Assembly: GCF_020497125.1 (NCBI RefSeq)
Contig: NC_059084.1
Span: 10,753,501 to 10,817,500, forward strand
Reading direction: 5' to 3'
Source: Mauremys mutica
Lineage: Eukaryota; Chordata; Testudines; Geoemydidae
Length of the DNA stretch: 64,000 bases
The notes beneath the pieces were generated by a model. It was given only the letters and a program-made list of their open reading frames with translations, ran no database searches and was not told where the DNA came from. This document shows positions 1 through 10,506 of this stretch, in pieces (position 1 is the first letter of the stretch; each line of letters starts with the position of its first letter). Position numbers and translations under genes: made by a program.

Positions 1-2262
1 TTCAGCTAGTCAGGATCTGTATGTAAGCATATAGTAGAAACATGTCACTGCATTGGCACTGTTGCCTTATTCCTGGCTTCCCAGTTTCCTGCAATCTTTA
101 AATTTACCTTGCAAAACTAGAAAAGACAGCACATCACTTGATTTTTAGCGGCCAAAGAAAGAACTAAACCACCTAAGTATGATGTAAAATGATCTTTTTT
201 AAAGTATATGTTTATTGTGTACAAAAGAAGAGGATTTAATTACAAATGACGAAGTTTAACTGTCCAGATCCCCCTCCCCACACTTTACTAAAACTAAGGT
301 TTGGCAGCTGTATTAGGGTTCCGTTGTGAGTCTTCTAAGCATTTCCTTGGAAAGACTTTACACTTGGTACCAGGCAAAAAGTCAAAATCAACATTTTAAG
401 AAAAACACGCCCTGTATAATTTCCAGGATTCTGCAGCGTTAAGGTATACTTATGGGGGGAGGGAGGAGAATTGCTTTTTGTGCTGTTTGACTTTGTGTAT
501 AAAGCTAGTCTTCAGACAAGGAAGTTTATATTTCAAATAATATTTTTAACTACGTGTGGTCAAGCACATAACTTATCAGGCTACCCTGCCTTTTCCCCCC
601 AGAGTAAACCTTGAATGCTGAATCTTAAAATATATCTGTTTGCAATATTTATTTTTTGCTTAGATTTAAAGTAGAAGCAACAGACTCCCAGACCTTTACA
701 AAATAGGATTATTAGAAGAAAGCTCACCAAGCATGCGTGTTGAAAATGAAATTCTACTAAACTCGTGAAAGTAAAATTGACTTAAAAATACATTTCTTTA
801 TTTGGGCCCGAACTTGCAAATACTTACTCACATTAAGAATTTTACTCATAGGAATAATCCCCCATTGAAATCAATGAGACTGCTCACGCAAGTATAGTTA
901 CTCTCGTGTGTGTCTTCAGAATCTGAGCCTTTCGGTCTGATCTGTTCCTTTCTGTTCCCCATGCAAGATGAGAACGCTCTGAATTGGATGTCATCTCCTT
1001 TTCAGATATCTCTTACATACCCGTTTGACATGTAGGTCGCGTTTTTCTCTTAATGGCAGCGGGGATAAGAGTAAGGGGCAGAAAGGGTAAAATTAACTAA
1101 GTGAAAGGAAAAAGGAGATACCTTTGACCTATAACGAAGTACTGTTCCAAGGAGAATCTGGAATAGCAAGGAATTAACCTGGGTTAGGCAGAAGGAGCTT
1201 TCCACTGCTGGGATCTTTAAGCCCAGGAATCTGTTCATTTTGCTTCTGTGAGCATCCATCACAGCTGACACTGCTGCCTGGTGAACATAGGTATGGGACC
1301 TCTAAGACAGTCTGACCTTCACATGCACAACCTAACCTGTGACAAGAGAGAATAAAGTCGGCTCCTGTAACACCACAAGTATTCTAATTTTTTCTTTTTG
1401 GACTTCTGCTCCTTTGAGAGAGTTTCAGATGAGCACCTGAGAAGCTGTTATGTCCTTCCAGAAATGTATCAGTCAATAGCCTAGGGAACAATTCAGCTGA
1501 AGGCAAACAAGACTCTTAAAGAGAGGGAGATAGCTACTTGAAAACTGAGGCGATCTGCCTATCATTGCCAACAGGGAGAAATTATACACAAACATGGTGG
1601 TTATTTTGCCTTGCCTGAAGATAAAATCCCCACACTTTTCTAGGGAAAAAAAACTATTGATAAAGGAAGTTAAGATTTATTAAAAACATTCACTTGGTAT
1701 GCATATTTATTCCTCAGACTTAAAGACACACACATTGTCCAAGATAAAAAGTTACTGCAAGTAAAACCAGAGCACAATAAATCAATTCCCCAGAACATAA
1801 ACTAATTAGCTACCACTTTTGTATCTTCCCCTTAACATAGGTATGCTTTTTGCAGCTTGTTTGGTTTTTCACCTCCTAACCTGTTACAGTCTTTGGACCA
1901 AGCCAATCAAAATGTACATCAGACATGTTACTGAGCTGGCTGGAGAGGAATAAAGATGTTTAAAAAAAAATCACAATTCTGAATTCAACTGTCCTGTCTT
2001 CCATGAATTTGCTTCCACAATTTCCCACCATTCTGAGGCTAGAAACTGCAACATAAACTTCTTTGCAAAGAGAGGAGGTAAAAAATAATCTTAAATTTTA
2101 AAAACTAGAAGAAAAAGAACAAACCTCCGGTTTATGTTCCCTCAGCCACGTTTCAACCACTATTTCCTGTCCTTAGCTCAACACTTATGTTCTCCCTGGC
2201 TTAGATTCAATCACTAATTTAAATTTGTTCTTAAACTTTGTCCTAATGTCAATCTAGATTAC
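1..2262. other. Non-coding stretch, nothing recognised
   Basis: No ORF here resembles a known protein. At about 830-940 there is a weak hairpin-like repeat built around an 'attgaaatcaatg' core, a motif seen in other short palindromic repeats of this window (for example near 44.8 kb), so it may be a very old MITE. The rest is AT-rich sequence without visible structure. Confidence 0.5.
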
Positions 2263-2406
2263 GTTTTACATAACTAGGAACTCCTAGAGTGCAACAGTAG
2301 CAACATTGCAACAGTAGCATCACCAGCATATAATCTGTTAAATCCTTATGAAGCATCCTTCAATTGCTTTCATAAATTTAGTACAGAGTTCCTAGTTATG
2401 TAAAAC
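2263..2406. repeat. Hairpin with 21-bp perfect arms
   Basis: The 21 bases at 2263-2283 (gttttacataactaggaact plus c) recur as an exact reverse complement at 2386-2406, separated by 102 bases. This is the layout of a short MITE or of a stem-loop RNA. I could not find a convincing flanking target-site duplication, so the element type is open. Confidence 0.6.
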
Positions 2407-4903
2407 ATACATCACATGTGACATTTTGATCAAAGGCCTCCCCTAGTGCACAGCAGGAATTTCTCTGAAGTTATGATAATTATGATATGAGGGTGCAGAC
2501 ACACCCTCATCCTAAATATACCACCAAATAGCATTCGAAAGTTGGTACATCCATCCTCCTTTGGAGGTCAACCATGAGCCTGCAGAATAACTTTTGACAT
2601 TTCACCAGGTATTACTTCTCTCTCAACAGGGCTTAAATAGCCTACTAAACACTAACTGCACCTAAGAAATTCTTATTTTCTTCATTTTATTTTCCCACTG
2701 GCTAAATGACCTCCTTGTCAGACTCTCTCTGAATTCCTAGATGGTATCTTCAGCATTTTGGACACACTAGTCTGTTCAATGCATCGGCTTCTTTTCAGAT
2801 ATCAACAGCATGAAGAATGCAATTTTTCCCTGCTGAGATGCTTGGAATTATTATTGGGCCTTTTGCTGGAAGAGGAGAAATTCAGCCTTACTTTTTCCTT
2901 ACAGAATTCAGATATGTGGTTTACCTGCTCTCTGACGTGATGGGCTAGACGGCTCTATTGAATTGCTAAGGGAAACTTGCAGAAGGTATGGTAACATGGC
3001 ATGCTCAGCTAGGCCACATACACAGGCATGCACTCACGCCCTGGCTCTTGCGCACAGAATCCTCAGGCTGTCCTAAAAGGAAGGTCAACAGATTTCGATT
3101 ACTGAAAATCCAACTCATGTGAAGTTCCCAGCAGTTTCTCAGAAGAAACACACATGAAAGCTCTGTTGTGGACAGCAATGTGCCTAAAGCACACTCAGAT
3201 GAAGGAAAAAACCTGAGATCAGAGCAGTGTTGTGGCAGCACAGCAGAGGGAGTCTGAATTTAAGAGGAACACTGTTTAAGCCTGAGTTGTTGCCAGTGTG
3301 GTGGAATGAAGAGATCTATCCCAGGACGTAGTGGATGCCCATATGTGAGAACTTTTTGTGTGTGTCAATAATCCTGTTCACAGGTGTCGGGATTGGTACA
3401 TAAGAATACCATTTTTATAAAATCTGAAGCACAGGAGATTTTTACCAAAAAGCACAATTTTTTTTCTCCCAACAAACATGATGGGTTATATTTTTGCCTA
3501 TTCTTTGTAAGGTATATCAGGAGAACAAAACTATTCTCCAAGGTTAGGATTCTCTCAAAGATAGATCTGGGATTGTTGGTTTTAATGAGAGGAAGTACTT
3601 ATAACTCTCTAATTTTAAAAACAAATCTAATTGCATAAACCAAAAATTAAGCCCTAAAGAATTAACACATTAATTAATAAAAAACAAACTTTTTATGGAA
3701 ATACACACCCTATCCTCAATGGAAAGTGACTTTCATTTCACTAAAATACAAATTTAGGCAATTTTCCATAATTCTTATTATTCTTTGTACAAACTAAAAG
3801 TGAGTTTTTATATGTACAAGCAGTCCCTCTTCTAAGGCAATGTGAGAAAATTAAACACCAGGAAATCAAAAGAGGGTGCCATACTACACAGCAATTGATT
3901 TATCAAAACATTTTCAAGACAAATGGTATTTTTAGAAGACAGAAATCTGGTGGAATGCCTTAAAGTTTCTCTGGAGTGAAAGACAAAATAAGATTCATTT
4001 TGTTTTAAAAAGAGATCTCTACAGTAAAAAGATTCTCAAATTTCTTGCTTGTGTGGTATGCAGACCTGCCAAGTGTCAAACATTCAGACGACACAGGATT
4101 TGGCAGCACTGACAGATCTGTGTGTATCTTAGGTAAAATGTCAAGCACTTCAAAATGACTGACAGATACTCTTCCTTCTCCCATGAAGTACTGGTTAATT
4201 TAAGGGAAGGTTTACGGGGCTGGAATCCAGGAGCCCATGGATTCTGGTCCCACTTTTTTTGTACTGATTGCTGTTCATACTTCAAAGCAGTTCACAAACC
4301 TTATTTTACTGACCAGGTATATATATCCCTACCTCAGGAAACAGAAGACAGATATAATTCCTCAACATTTTGGAAATAAAGTAATGAAGTCTGCACAAGA
4401 TAACTTCAAACACAGATGGGAATAGGTCTCAGCTCTCTAATATGACAGCACCAAGTCATCCTCTCAGCCAGAATTTCAGCATGAATGTGCCAAATGTATA
4501 TATTTGTATATCCTGTCTACAACCAATACTTTAAGCACTAGATCACGCTGTTTCCAGAGTCAGGAATACAACTCAAGAATCTTAATAGCCAGCATTCCAC
4601 TATAGTGTTACAAACAGTTTATAATCCAAAGGCAAAGTTTGTCATGTCCCCCTTTGGGGACTAGTCTATATGGAGGAAAACAGCCTGCAACTACTACAAG
4701 GTGCTACTTTTGCTCAAGATAAAGAAGGCTGTGCTCTGTATCAGCAGATCCTGGGTTCACACCTACACATATGGAAATATGCTATGTGATTATGCAATAA
4801 TAAATCATAATTCATAAACACAAGGGGGAAATTAAGGTTAGAAGGGTAACCATAAATCTGGCATTTTTAAAGTTTTTGACTCTCCAACCTTTTTTAAAAC
4901 AGT
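2407..4903. other. Non-coding stretch, nothing recognised
   Basis: Several short ORFs occur (for example 3384-3638 plus) but none has recognisable domains and their codon make-up is like the surrounding AT-rich DNA. About 4245-4350 faintly resembles the core of a MIR-like SINE, too weak to call. Confidence 0.4.
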
Positions 4904-4929
4904 TTGTGTGTGTGTGTGTGTGTGTGTGT
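4904..4929. repeat. (TG)13 microsatellite
   Basis: Uninterrupted TG dinucleotides for 26 bases. Confidence 0.95.
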
Positions 4930-5052
4930 ATATTCCAAGCATAGCATATTATTAACTAGTGTGTATGTGGGACACTGAACCTCAGAGTAGCATCCAGAAC
5001 CAGCTCGATGATCTGATTCTGATATGTTTTATACATTGCTCTTCTGTTTGAT

Positions 5053-5076
5053 TATCTATCTATCTATCTATCTATC
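5053..5076. repeat. (TATC)6 tetranucleotide microsatellite
   Basis: Six perfect TATC units directly abutting the start of the hAT-like end at 5077. Confidence 0.95.
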
Positions 5077-5342
5077 AGCAGTTCTCAAACTGTGGGCGGG
5101 GACCTCAAAGTGGGTCATGAAGCCAAAGGGCTTGAGCCCTGAGTGTGTGGGGGGGAGAGGAAAGGGAGGGGGGCTCAGGTAACATGCCCCCAGCCTGGAG
5201 GTGAAGTCCTTGGGATTCTCTATTGCCTTCAATGAGTTTTGAAAATGGGACACTGCACGGGGCTGGCACCACTGCTTGCTCGAACCTTGCCTGCTCCCTG
5301 CATGAGGCTGACAATGGCATTGATCATTTCAGCCCTGTCTGC
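5077..5342 (+). mobile_element. hAT-like element end (CAGCAGTTCTCAAACTG type)
   Basis: Begins with CAGCAGTTCTCAAACTGTGG followed by a 'gacctcaaagtgggtcatgaag' stretch, which matches the well-known CAG(T/C)GGTTCTCAA start of vertebrate hAT/MITE families. The distal end is not identified; another element with its own duplication starts at 5351, so this copy is truncated or interrupted. Type is from established family knowledge, extent is a guess. Confidence 0.5.
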
Positions 5343-5350
5343 CCCCTGCC

Positions 5351-5661
5351 CAGGGTTGGCTTTAGGAAGTGCGGGGCCCGATTCGAATACCCGGCAGCGG
5401 TCCGAGTCTTCGGCGGCACGTCCTTCACTCGCTCCGGTCTTCCGCGGCACTGAAGGACCCGACGCTGAATGCCGCCGAAGACCCAGAGTGAGTGAAGGAC
5501 CCGCTGCCGAAGTGCCGCCGAAGACCCGGACCGCCGCTGGGTGAGTAAAAATTGAAAAGTTAGGCGCTCTTCTTTAGGGTGTGGTGCTCTCTTAGGCGCG
5601 GGCATGGGGCCCTCTTACGCGCAGGGCCCGATTCGGGGGAATCGGCCTAAAGCCGGCCCTG
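5351..5661. mobile_element. hAT-type MITE with perfect 8-bp TSD
   Basis: Terminal inverted repeats CAGGGTTGGCTTTAGG (left) and CAGGGCCGGCTTTAGG (right end, reverse complement) match at 14 of 16 positions. The flanks carry an exact 8-bp duplication, CCCCTGCC, at 5343-5350 and 5662-5669, the TSD size of hAT transposons. The interior is GC-rich and internally repetitive, with 'cggcggcac' and 'tgccgccgaagaccc' segments in both orientations, which keeps several frames open without coding. It is non-autonomous: no transposase is present. Confidence 0.85.
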
Positions 5662-5669
5662 CCCCTGCC

Positions 5670-5900
5670 TGAGCCCTGTCTCCCACCTGGTGTGGGGCTA
5701 GCTTCACCGCTCGTCTCCCCCACCCCCCCCGCACCCCACTCTTTTGACCTAAGTGGGCATTTTGCCCATTTGCTTTTTGCCAACTGATCAAGTTAGCAAG
5801 AGAAAACAGGACAAATGCTCACTTGTGCCAAATAAGTTGGGACAGCCGGGACAGGGCTTAAAAAAGGGACTGTCCCAGCCAAAACGGGACGTATAGTCAC
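5670..5900. mobile_element. Left part of an interrupted 'GGGAC...GGTCACCCTA' element
   Basis: Contains 'gggacagggctt' and 'gggactgtcccagcc' followed by 'cgggacgtatagtcac'. The matching terminal piece ATGGTCACCCTA resumes at 6493 after an inserted element. A related sequence is at 49.9-50.0 kb ('actgtcccagccaacacgg' and 'gatcaccct'). The outer left boundary is not visible. Confidence 0.5.
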
Positions 5901-6492
5901 CAGTCTCATTTTTCCCACCCACGCGTGGAATGAATTTTGTTATGTGCACCAATATGGAGGTGATGTGTGACACATCACCTCCATATTGGTGCACATAACA
6001 AAATTCATGTGGTGGGGGTGGGGCCCAGGGGCTCAGAGTGCAGGAAGGGTCTCAGAGCTGGGGCAGAGGGTTGGGGTGCAGGGGGGTGAAGGCTCTGGCT
6101 GTGGGCTCTGGTGTGGGGATGAGGGTCTCAGGGCTAGGGCAGAGGGCTGGCGTGCAGGGCGAGGGCTCCAGCGGGGGATGCGGGCTCTGGGGTGGGGCCA
6201 AGGATTAGGGGTTTGGGGTGCAAGCTGCCCAGGGCTACAGTGGGGAGACAGAACTCCCCCCCCGCTCTCTCTCCTCCCAGCAGCATCTGGGCTGGGGCGG
6301 GTGGGGCACCTCTCCCTGCCACGGCAGCTCCGGGGCTAGGGCTGCGGGATAGGCGCCTCTCCCAGCAGGTCCGTGCTGGGGCTGGGTTGGGTCCGGGGCT
6401 GGAGGAGAGGAAGCTCTCCCTGCTGCAGCCCTGAGTGCCTGTGTGGCACTTAATAGGGTGCTGCACAGCCACGCAGCTTAGAGGGAACTTAG
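5901..6492. mobile_element. hAT-like element nested in another element
   Basis: Starts CAGTCTCATTTTTCCCACCC and ends gcttagagggaacttag; the flanks show ATAGTCAC (5893-5900) and ATGGTCAC (6493-6500), a 7/8 duplication. It splits the host sequence '..tatagtcac / ggtcaccctac'. The left part carries a 79-bp perfect palindrome; the rest is G-rich with 'ggctctgg' and 'ggctggg' units, so the long ORFs here on both strands are not genes. Related pieces lie at 15036-15309 and 30750-31215. Confidence 0.75.
5930..6008. repeat. Perfect palindrome, 39-bp arms, 1-bp spacer
   Basis: Bases 5930-5968 are exactly the reverse complement of 5970-6008; only G5969 lies between them. The arms read atgaattttgttatgtgcac... 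and contain ccaatatggaggtgatgtg. It can extrude as a cruciform or fold as a near loopless RNA hairpin. Confidence 0.97.
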
Positions 6493-6822
6493 ATGGTCAC
6501 CCTACTTTTACCACTTTAGAAATCACAGGGCTGTCACATCGTGTATTTGTCTTCAGAGAGGAGAAATGGAGAGGGACCTTTGTCAGCCCTCAGGGGAAAG
6601 GGGGAGTGTGCTAGGCTCTCTGTGTAAAATGTTTCTCCCAAATATCTGTCAGGAGTTTGAGCTAAACAGGTGTAGGGCTGCTGGCCTGTCTCCCCTACCA
6701 GGGAGCACTACCACCACACCAAAGTCTCTTTCAGGCCCTTCCTTTGAGGCACAGTTTATTAATTCTGATACAAAACAACACAAAATAATAACACAAATTG
6801 ATTGTCTGATTATTTGCTAAGT
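6493..6822. other. Resumed host element end, then unassigned sequence
   Basis: The first about 12 bases (atggtcacccta) complete the interrupted element. From 6505 to 6822 I recognise nothing; the ORF at 6566-6820 has no domain. The sequence 'tttattaa' near 6758 would be a polyadenylation-like signal on the minus strand, perhaps from a decayed LTR, but nothing else supports that. Confidence 0.4.
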
Positions 6823-8213
6823 ACGTGGAAGAAAATAAGAAACAGTCAACATGCATTTGTCAAGAATAAGTTATGTCAAACCAACCTCATATCCTTCTCT
6901 GACAGGGTAACAAGCAGATGTGATATATCTCGACTTTCATAAGGCTTTTGATACAGTCTCCCATTATCTTCTCATAAACAAATTAGGGAAATGTAGCCTA
7001 GATGAACCTATTATAAGGTGCGTGCACAGCTGGTTGGAAAAACATACTCAGAGAGTGATTATCAATTGATCATAATCAAGCTGGAAAGGTATATCGAGTG
7101 GGGTCTCACAGGGATCTGTCCTGGGTCCAGTTCTATTCAATAACTGCAAAAATAATTTGGCTAATGGCATAGAGAGTTCCCTGTAAAGTCTGCAGACGAT
7201 ACAGAGCTGGGAGGGGTTGCAAGCAATTGGGAGGACAGCATTAGAATTCAAAACGATCTTGACAAACTGGAGAAATGGTCTGAAATAAATAGGAGGAAAT
7301 TCAATAAGGACAAATGCAAAGTACTAGGCTTAGGAAGGAATAATCAATTGCACAAATGCAAAATGGGAAATGACTGCCTAGGAAGGACTACTGCAGAAAA
7401 AGATCTGCGGATTATAGTGGATCACAAACTAAATATGAATCAACACAGTAATACTGTTGCAAAAAAGGAACATAATTCTGGGATGTATTAGCAGGAATGT
7501 TGTAAGCAAGACATGAGAAAGTAATTCTCCCGCTCTACTCAGCACTGATAGTACCCCAGTTCAGGCCTTGTGTCCAGTTCTAGGCACCATAATTCAGGGG
7601 AAAATGAGGAGAAAGTCCAGAGGAGAGCAACAACAATGATTAAAGGTACAGAAATCATGTCCTATGAGGAAAAATTGAAAAATCTGGGTTTCTTTAGTAT
7701 GTAGAAGAGAAGACTGAGGAGGGATCTGATAACAGTTCTCAAGTACGTAAAAGGTTGTTATAAAGAGTAGTGTGACAAATTGTTTTCCATAACCACAGAG
7801 GACAGGACAAGAACGAATGGGTTTAAATTTCAGCAAGGGAGTTTTAGATTAGACATTAGGAAAAACTTCCTAACTCTAAGGGTAGGTAAGCACTAGAACA
7901 AATTACTTAGGGAGGTTGTGGAATCTCCGTCATTGGTGGTTTTTAAGAACAGATTAGACAAACAACTGTCAGGGATGGTCTAGACCTAGGGTTGCCAATT
8001 TTGGTTGGACGAATTTCTGGAGATTCCGTCACATAACAATATTTAATTAAAGATTAATCTTTAATTCCTGGAGACTCCAGGACAATCCTGGAGGGTTGGA
8101 AACCCTATCTAGATCATACTTGTCCAGTTCCCTGCACTGAGGCAGGACTTAGATGACCTACTGCAGTCCCCTCCAATCCTGTATTTTTATGATTGTATGG
8201 AAACAAAGCCATT
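6823..8213 (+). mobile_element. CR1 LINE, 5'-truncated, broken RT to 3' end
   Basis: Remnant of the reverse transcriptase ORF of a CR1 LINE. Around 6930-6965 the frame reads YLDFHKAFDTVSH, a CR1 RT block; near 7185-7215 KSADDTELGG is the decayed F/Y-ADD catalytic box; then come KLEKWSEINRRKFNKDKCKV and VQRRATTMIKG, and near 7835-7960 [24 protein letters not shown]. Many stop codons and frame changes show it is dead. The 3' tail near 8150-8213 has the 'cctactgcagtcccctccaatcctg' type CR1 end. A 121-bp MITE interrupts it at 7987. CR1 copies are normally 5'-truncated by incomplete reverse transcription, as here. Confidence 0.9.
7987..8107. mobile_element. 121-bp hAT MITE inserted in CR1
   Basis: Ends TAGGGTTGCCAA and, in reverse complement, TAGGGTTTCCAA (11/12). 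Flanking 8-mers TCTAGACC (7979-7986) and TCTAGATC (8108-8115) agree at 7/8. Removing it rejoins the CR1 3' region, so it is younger than that copy. Its middle contains the small palindrome taattaaagattaatctttaatt. Same termini as the 968-bp element at 19236. Confidence 0.85.
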
Positions 8214-10301
8214 CCTCTGACTAACACAGGCTGCAGCGGCCCAGACGCCTTTCACTGGGCACGACCCTGCTGCAGGGCCAGTCACAGGACTCAGCTGCCC
8301 TATCACAGTTCTCTTTCCAGCAGTTCTCTCGGTCCTTTATAGGCACCAATGGACCCCTTACCAGATGGGATTGATATCTGAACACGGCTGGCTGGCCCCT
8401 ATCACCTTAAAGGGGCAGGTCACCCTATTACAACAGGTTTTTAACAAAACCAAATCAAACGTCAGCATTTAAATATTCCAACATCCTCTTCCTTCTCAGC
8501 TGCTTTCTTTTCAATCTTCTGTGAGGTCCAAGTCCCACAAATTCTCCAGTGCTCCAAAGAGCCCTCCAGCTAAAAAAGGGACAGTGAGATTTCAGATTTC
8601 TAATTTAAAAAAAAAAAAAATCAGAGAAAAAAAAACAACAACCTTCGAGCTTCCCACACTCCACCCCTGTCTTTTTCAAACAAATCTCTTTTTATGCCTC
8701 ACAAAGCAGCAAAAACAGGACAAATCCACACCTGTAAACAAAACCCAACTTCCCCATCTCTCATTTCAATGCCATACTTCAGCCCACTGCAACAGCTCAA
8801 AGGGTCACAGCCAGAGTTCTACTACTGCATGCTGTCTAGTCTCAGTTTCTACCCAGGCAGCCACGCATCGGCTAGAGCAGCCTCTAGTTTACACTGGGGA
8901 CCCCACGGATCTCAGGCCAACCCCCCTATCTGGAGTAGCATACAGCCACATTTCCCCGCTTCCTCCACATCAGCTCAGAATCAGGATCTTAATATCAAGG
9001 CTCCTGTAGTAGCTCAGGAAGAAATTCAGAGAACTGGTAACTTTCACCATAAAATTATTGTAATGGTTTTCACTCTATGCCTTGATCCACAAAAGTATGT
9101 TTACAGCCAAAAAATGTTATAAATCAGAGTTCGTAAGATCCATTCGGAAGCCAGCAGAATTTATAGATTCAGTGAACGTAAAGAATGAGAATTCACATTT
9201 CGCCGCTAGTGTGAAAATTAACAGATGTAAAATTCGAGAGTCGGATGGGACAGCCTGTACAGAGTGGAATGTTTACCTTGATCTAACTGTACTCCCCGGC
9301 CATCTGAGTGTTTGTTTATTGCAGTCCACGGCAACTTGACGAGTTTAAACCTCTGAATAACAATGCCCTTTTTGTGCGATATTTATGCTCACCTTGGGTT
9401 GTTTGGTTTCTTCAAAGGTGAAAACCACCCCTTCTGGACACAGCCCAGGTTAAGCAGGGTTTATGCATGGTATTAAGGAAGGTGGATAAATGCAGCTGCT
9501 TCTCAAGCCCTGAGCTGCGAAAACAGCTACAGCAACTCCTCGTGTCACCTTGAGTCTCAGTTGTATGGCTCCTTCATGTCGCTCGGCTGCATGAAGCATC
9601 AGTAAAGGGGTGGAAGTGATGCCTGGGGAATATTTCCCATCTTAGTGGTGTCCCCAGTTGACACAGAGGTCTGTATCTCAGCATCCCTTCCATCCCCATC
9701 TTAGAGAGTGTGGCAAGAGCACTGCTGTACTCCAGCTTTTCTTAGCTTGCGAATGGCCCATAGGGGGCTACTGAAGCCATAGTGTAAATCAGAGTAGCCC
9801 TGAGGTTGCTCCAACTTAAGCTGGAGGCCCGACAAGCTTCTGAGCAGCCTGATAGTACAGCGAGTACCACCCATCCCTTCTCTCTTCTAGACTCTCCCAC
9901 TCTTGAGCTGGTTTTAGGGCTACTGGATCAACACAGCTGAAGGCCCTCTAGCCCACCTCACATCTCCTCTATGGACCAATCTATCTGAGACTGGAATGGA
10001 GCACCCTTTGCAATGTGAAATGGGTACAGAGCTCCCTCTGCACCGTTCTAGCTCCCCGCCACAATGCCACCGTACAGCTTCAGTGATGCTGAGGATCATT
10101 CACATCCCAGTTAAGTCTCACCCTAAAAGCTCCCTAGAACTTATTTTGCCCCCCGAACAGAAATCAGCCCCAATGTTGAAGTAACGTTTTTAATTATAAA
10201 ATGATTGCAAAAGTGAATTGACCCTCACTAATGCTTACACTGCAAAAACAAATGGTTGAATTACAACAGCCAAAATAACTCTCTCCTCACTGGGTATGCT
10301 A
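8214..10301. other. Non-coding stretch with A-rich patches
   Basis: Contains an A-rich run near 8607-8640 and a few medium ORFs (8521-9009 and 8694-9122, both plus) without recognisable domains and overlapping each other in different frames, so I do not call them. 8220-8460 is GC-richer and could be an old LTR or promoter, but there is no pair and no TSD. Nothing else is seen. Confidence 0.4.
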
Positions 10302-10506
10302 ATAATAATAATAAAAAATGGAGATATACTTAATCTCCTAGAACTGGAAGGGACCCTGAAAGGTCATTGAGTCCAGCCCCCTGCCTTCACTAGCAGGACC
10401 AAGTACTGATTTTGCCCCAGTTCCCTAAATGGCCCCTCAAGGATGAACTCACAACCCTCGGTTTAGCAGGCCAATGTTCAAACCACTGAGCTATCCCTCC
10501 CCCCTC
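10302..10506 (-). mobile_element. tRNA-derived SINE with CR1-like tail
   Basis: Read on the minus strand it starts 'gggatagctcagtggtttga' (A box: tagctcagtgg), followed by a B box-like 'ggttgtgagttcatcc', then 'ggccatttagggaactgggg', then a tail 'ggacctttcagggtcccttcc' that resembles the 3' end of CR1, and finally an ATT-rich end. This is the classic build of reptile tRNA-SINEs mobilised by CR1 machinery. It is not a tRNA gene: the cloverleaf is incomplete and the body continues for 200 bases. Confidence 0.85.

Noticed and set aside
10440..10506. tRNA gene on the minus strand
   Set aside because: A and B box motifs are present but the cloverleaf does not close and the sequence continues into a SINE body and tail.
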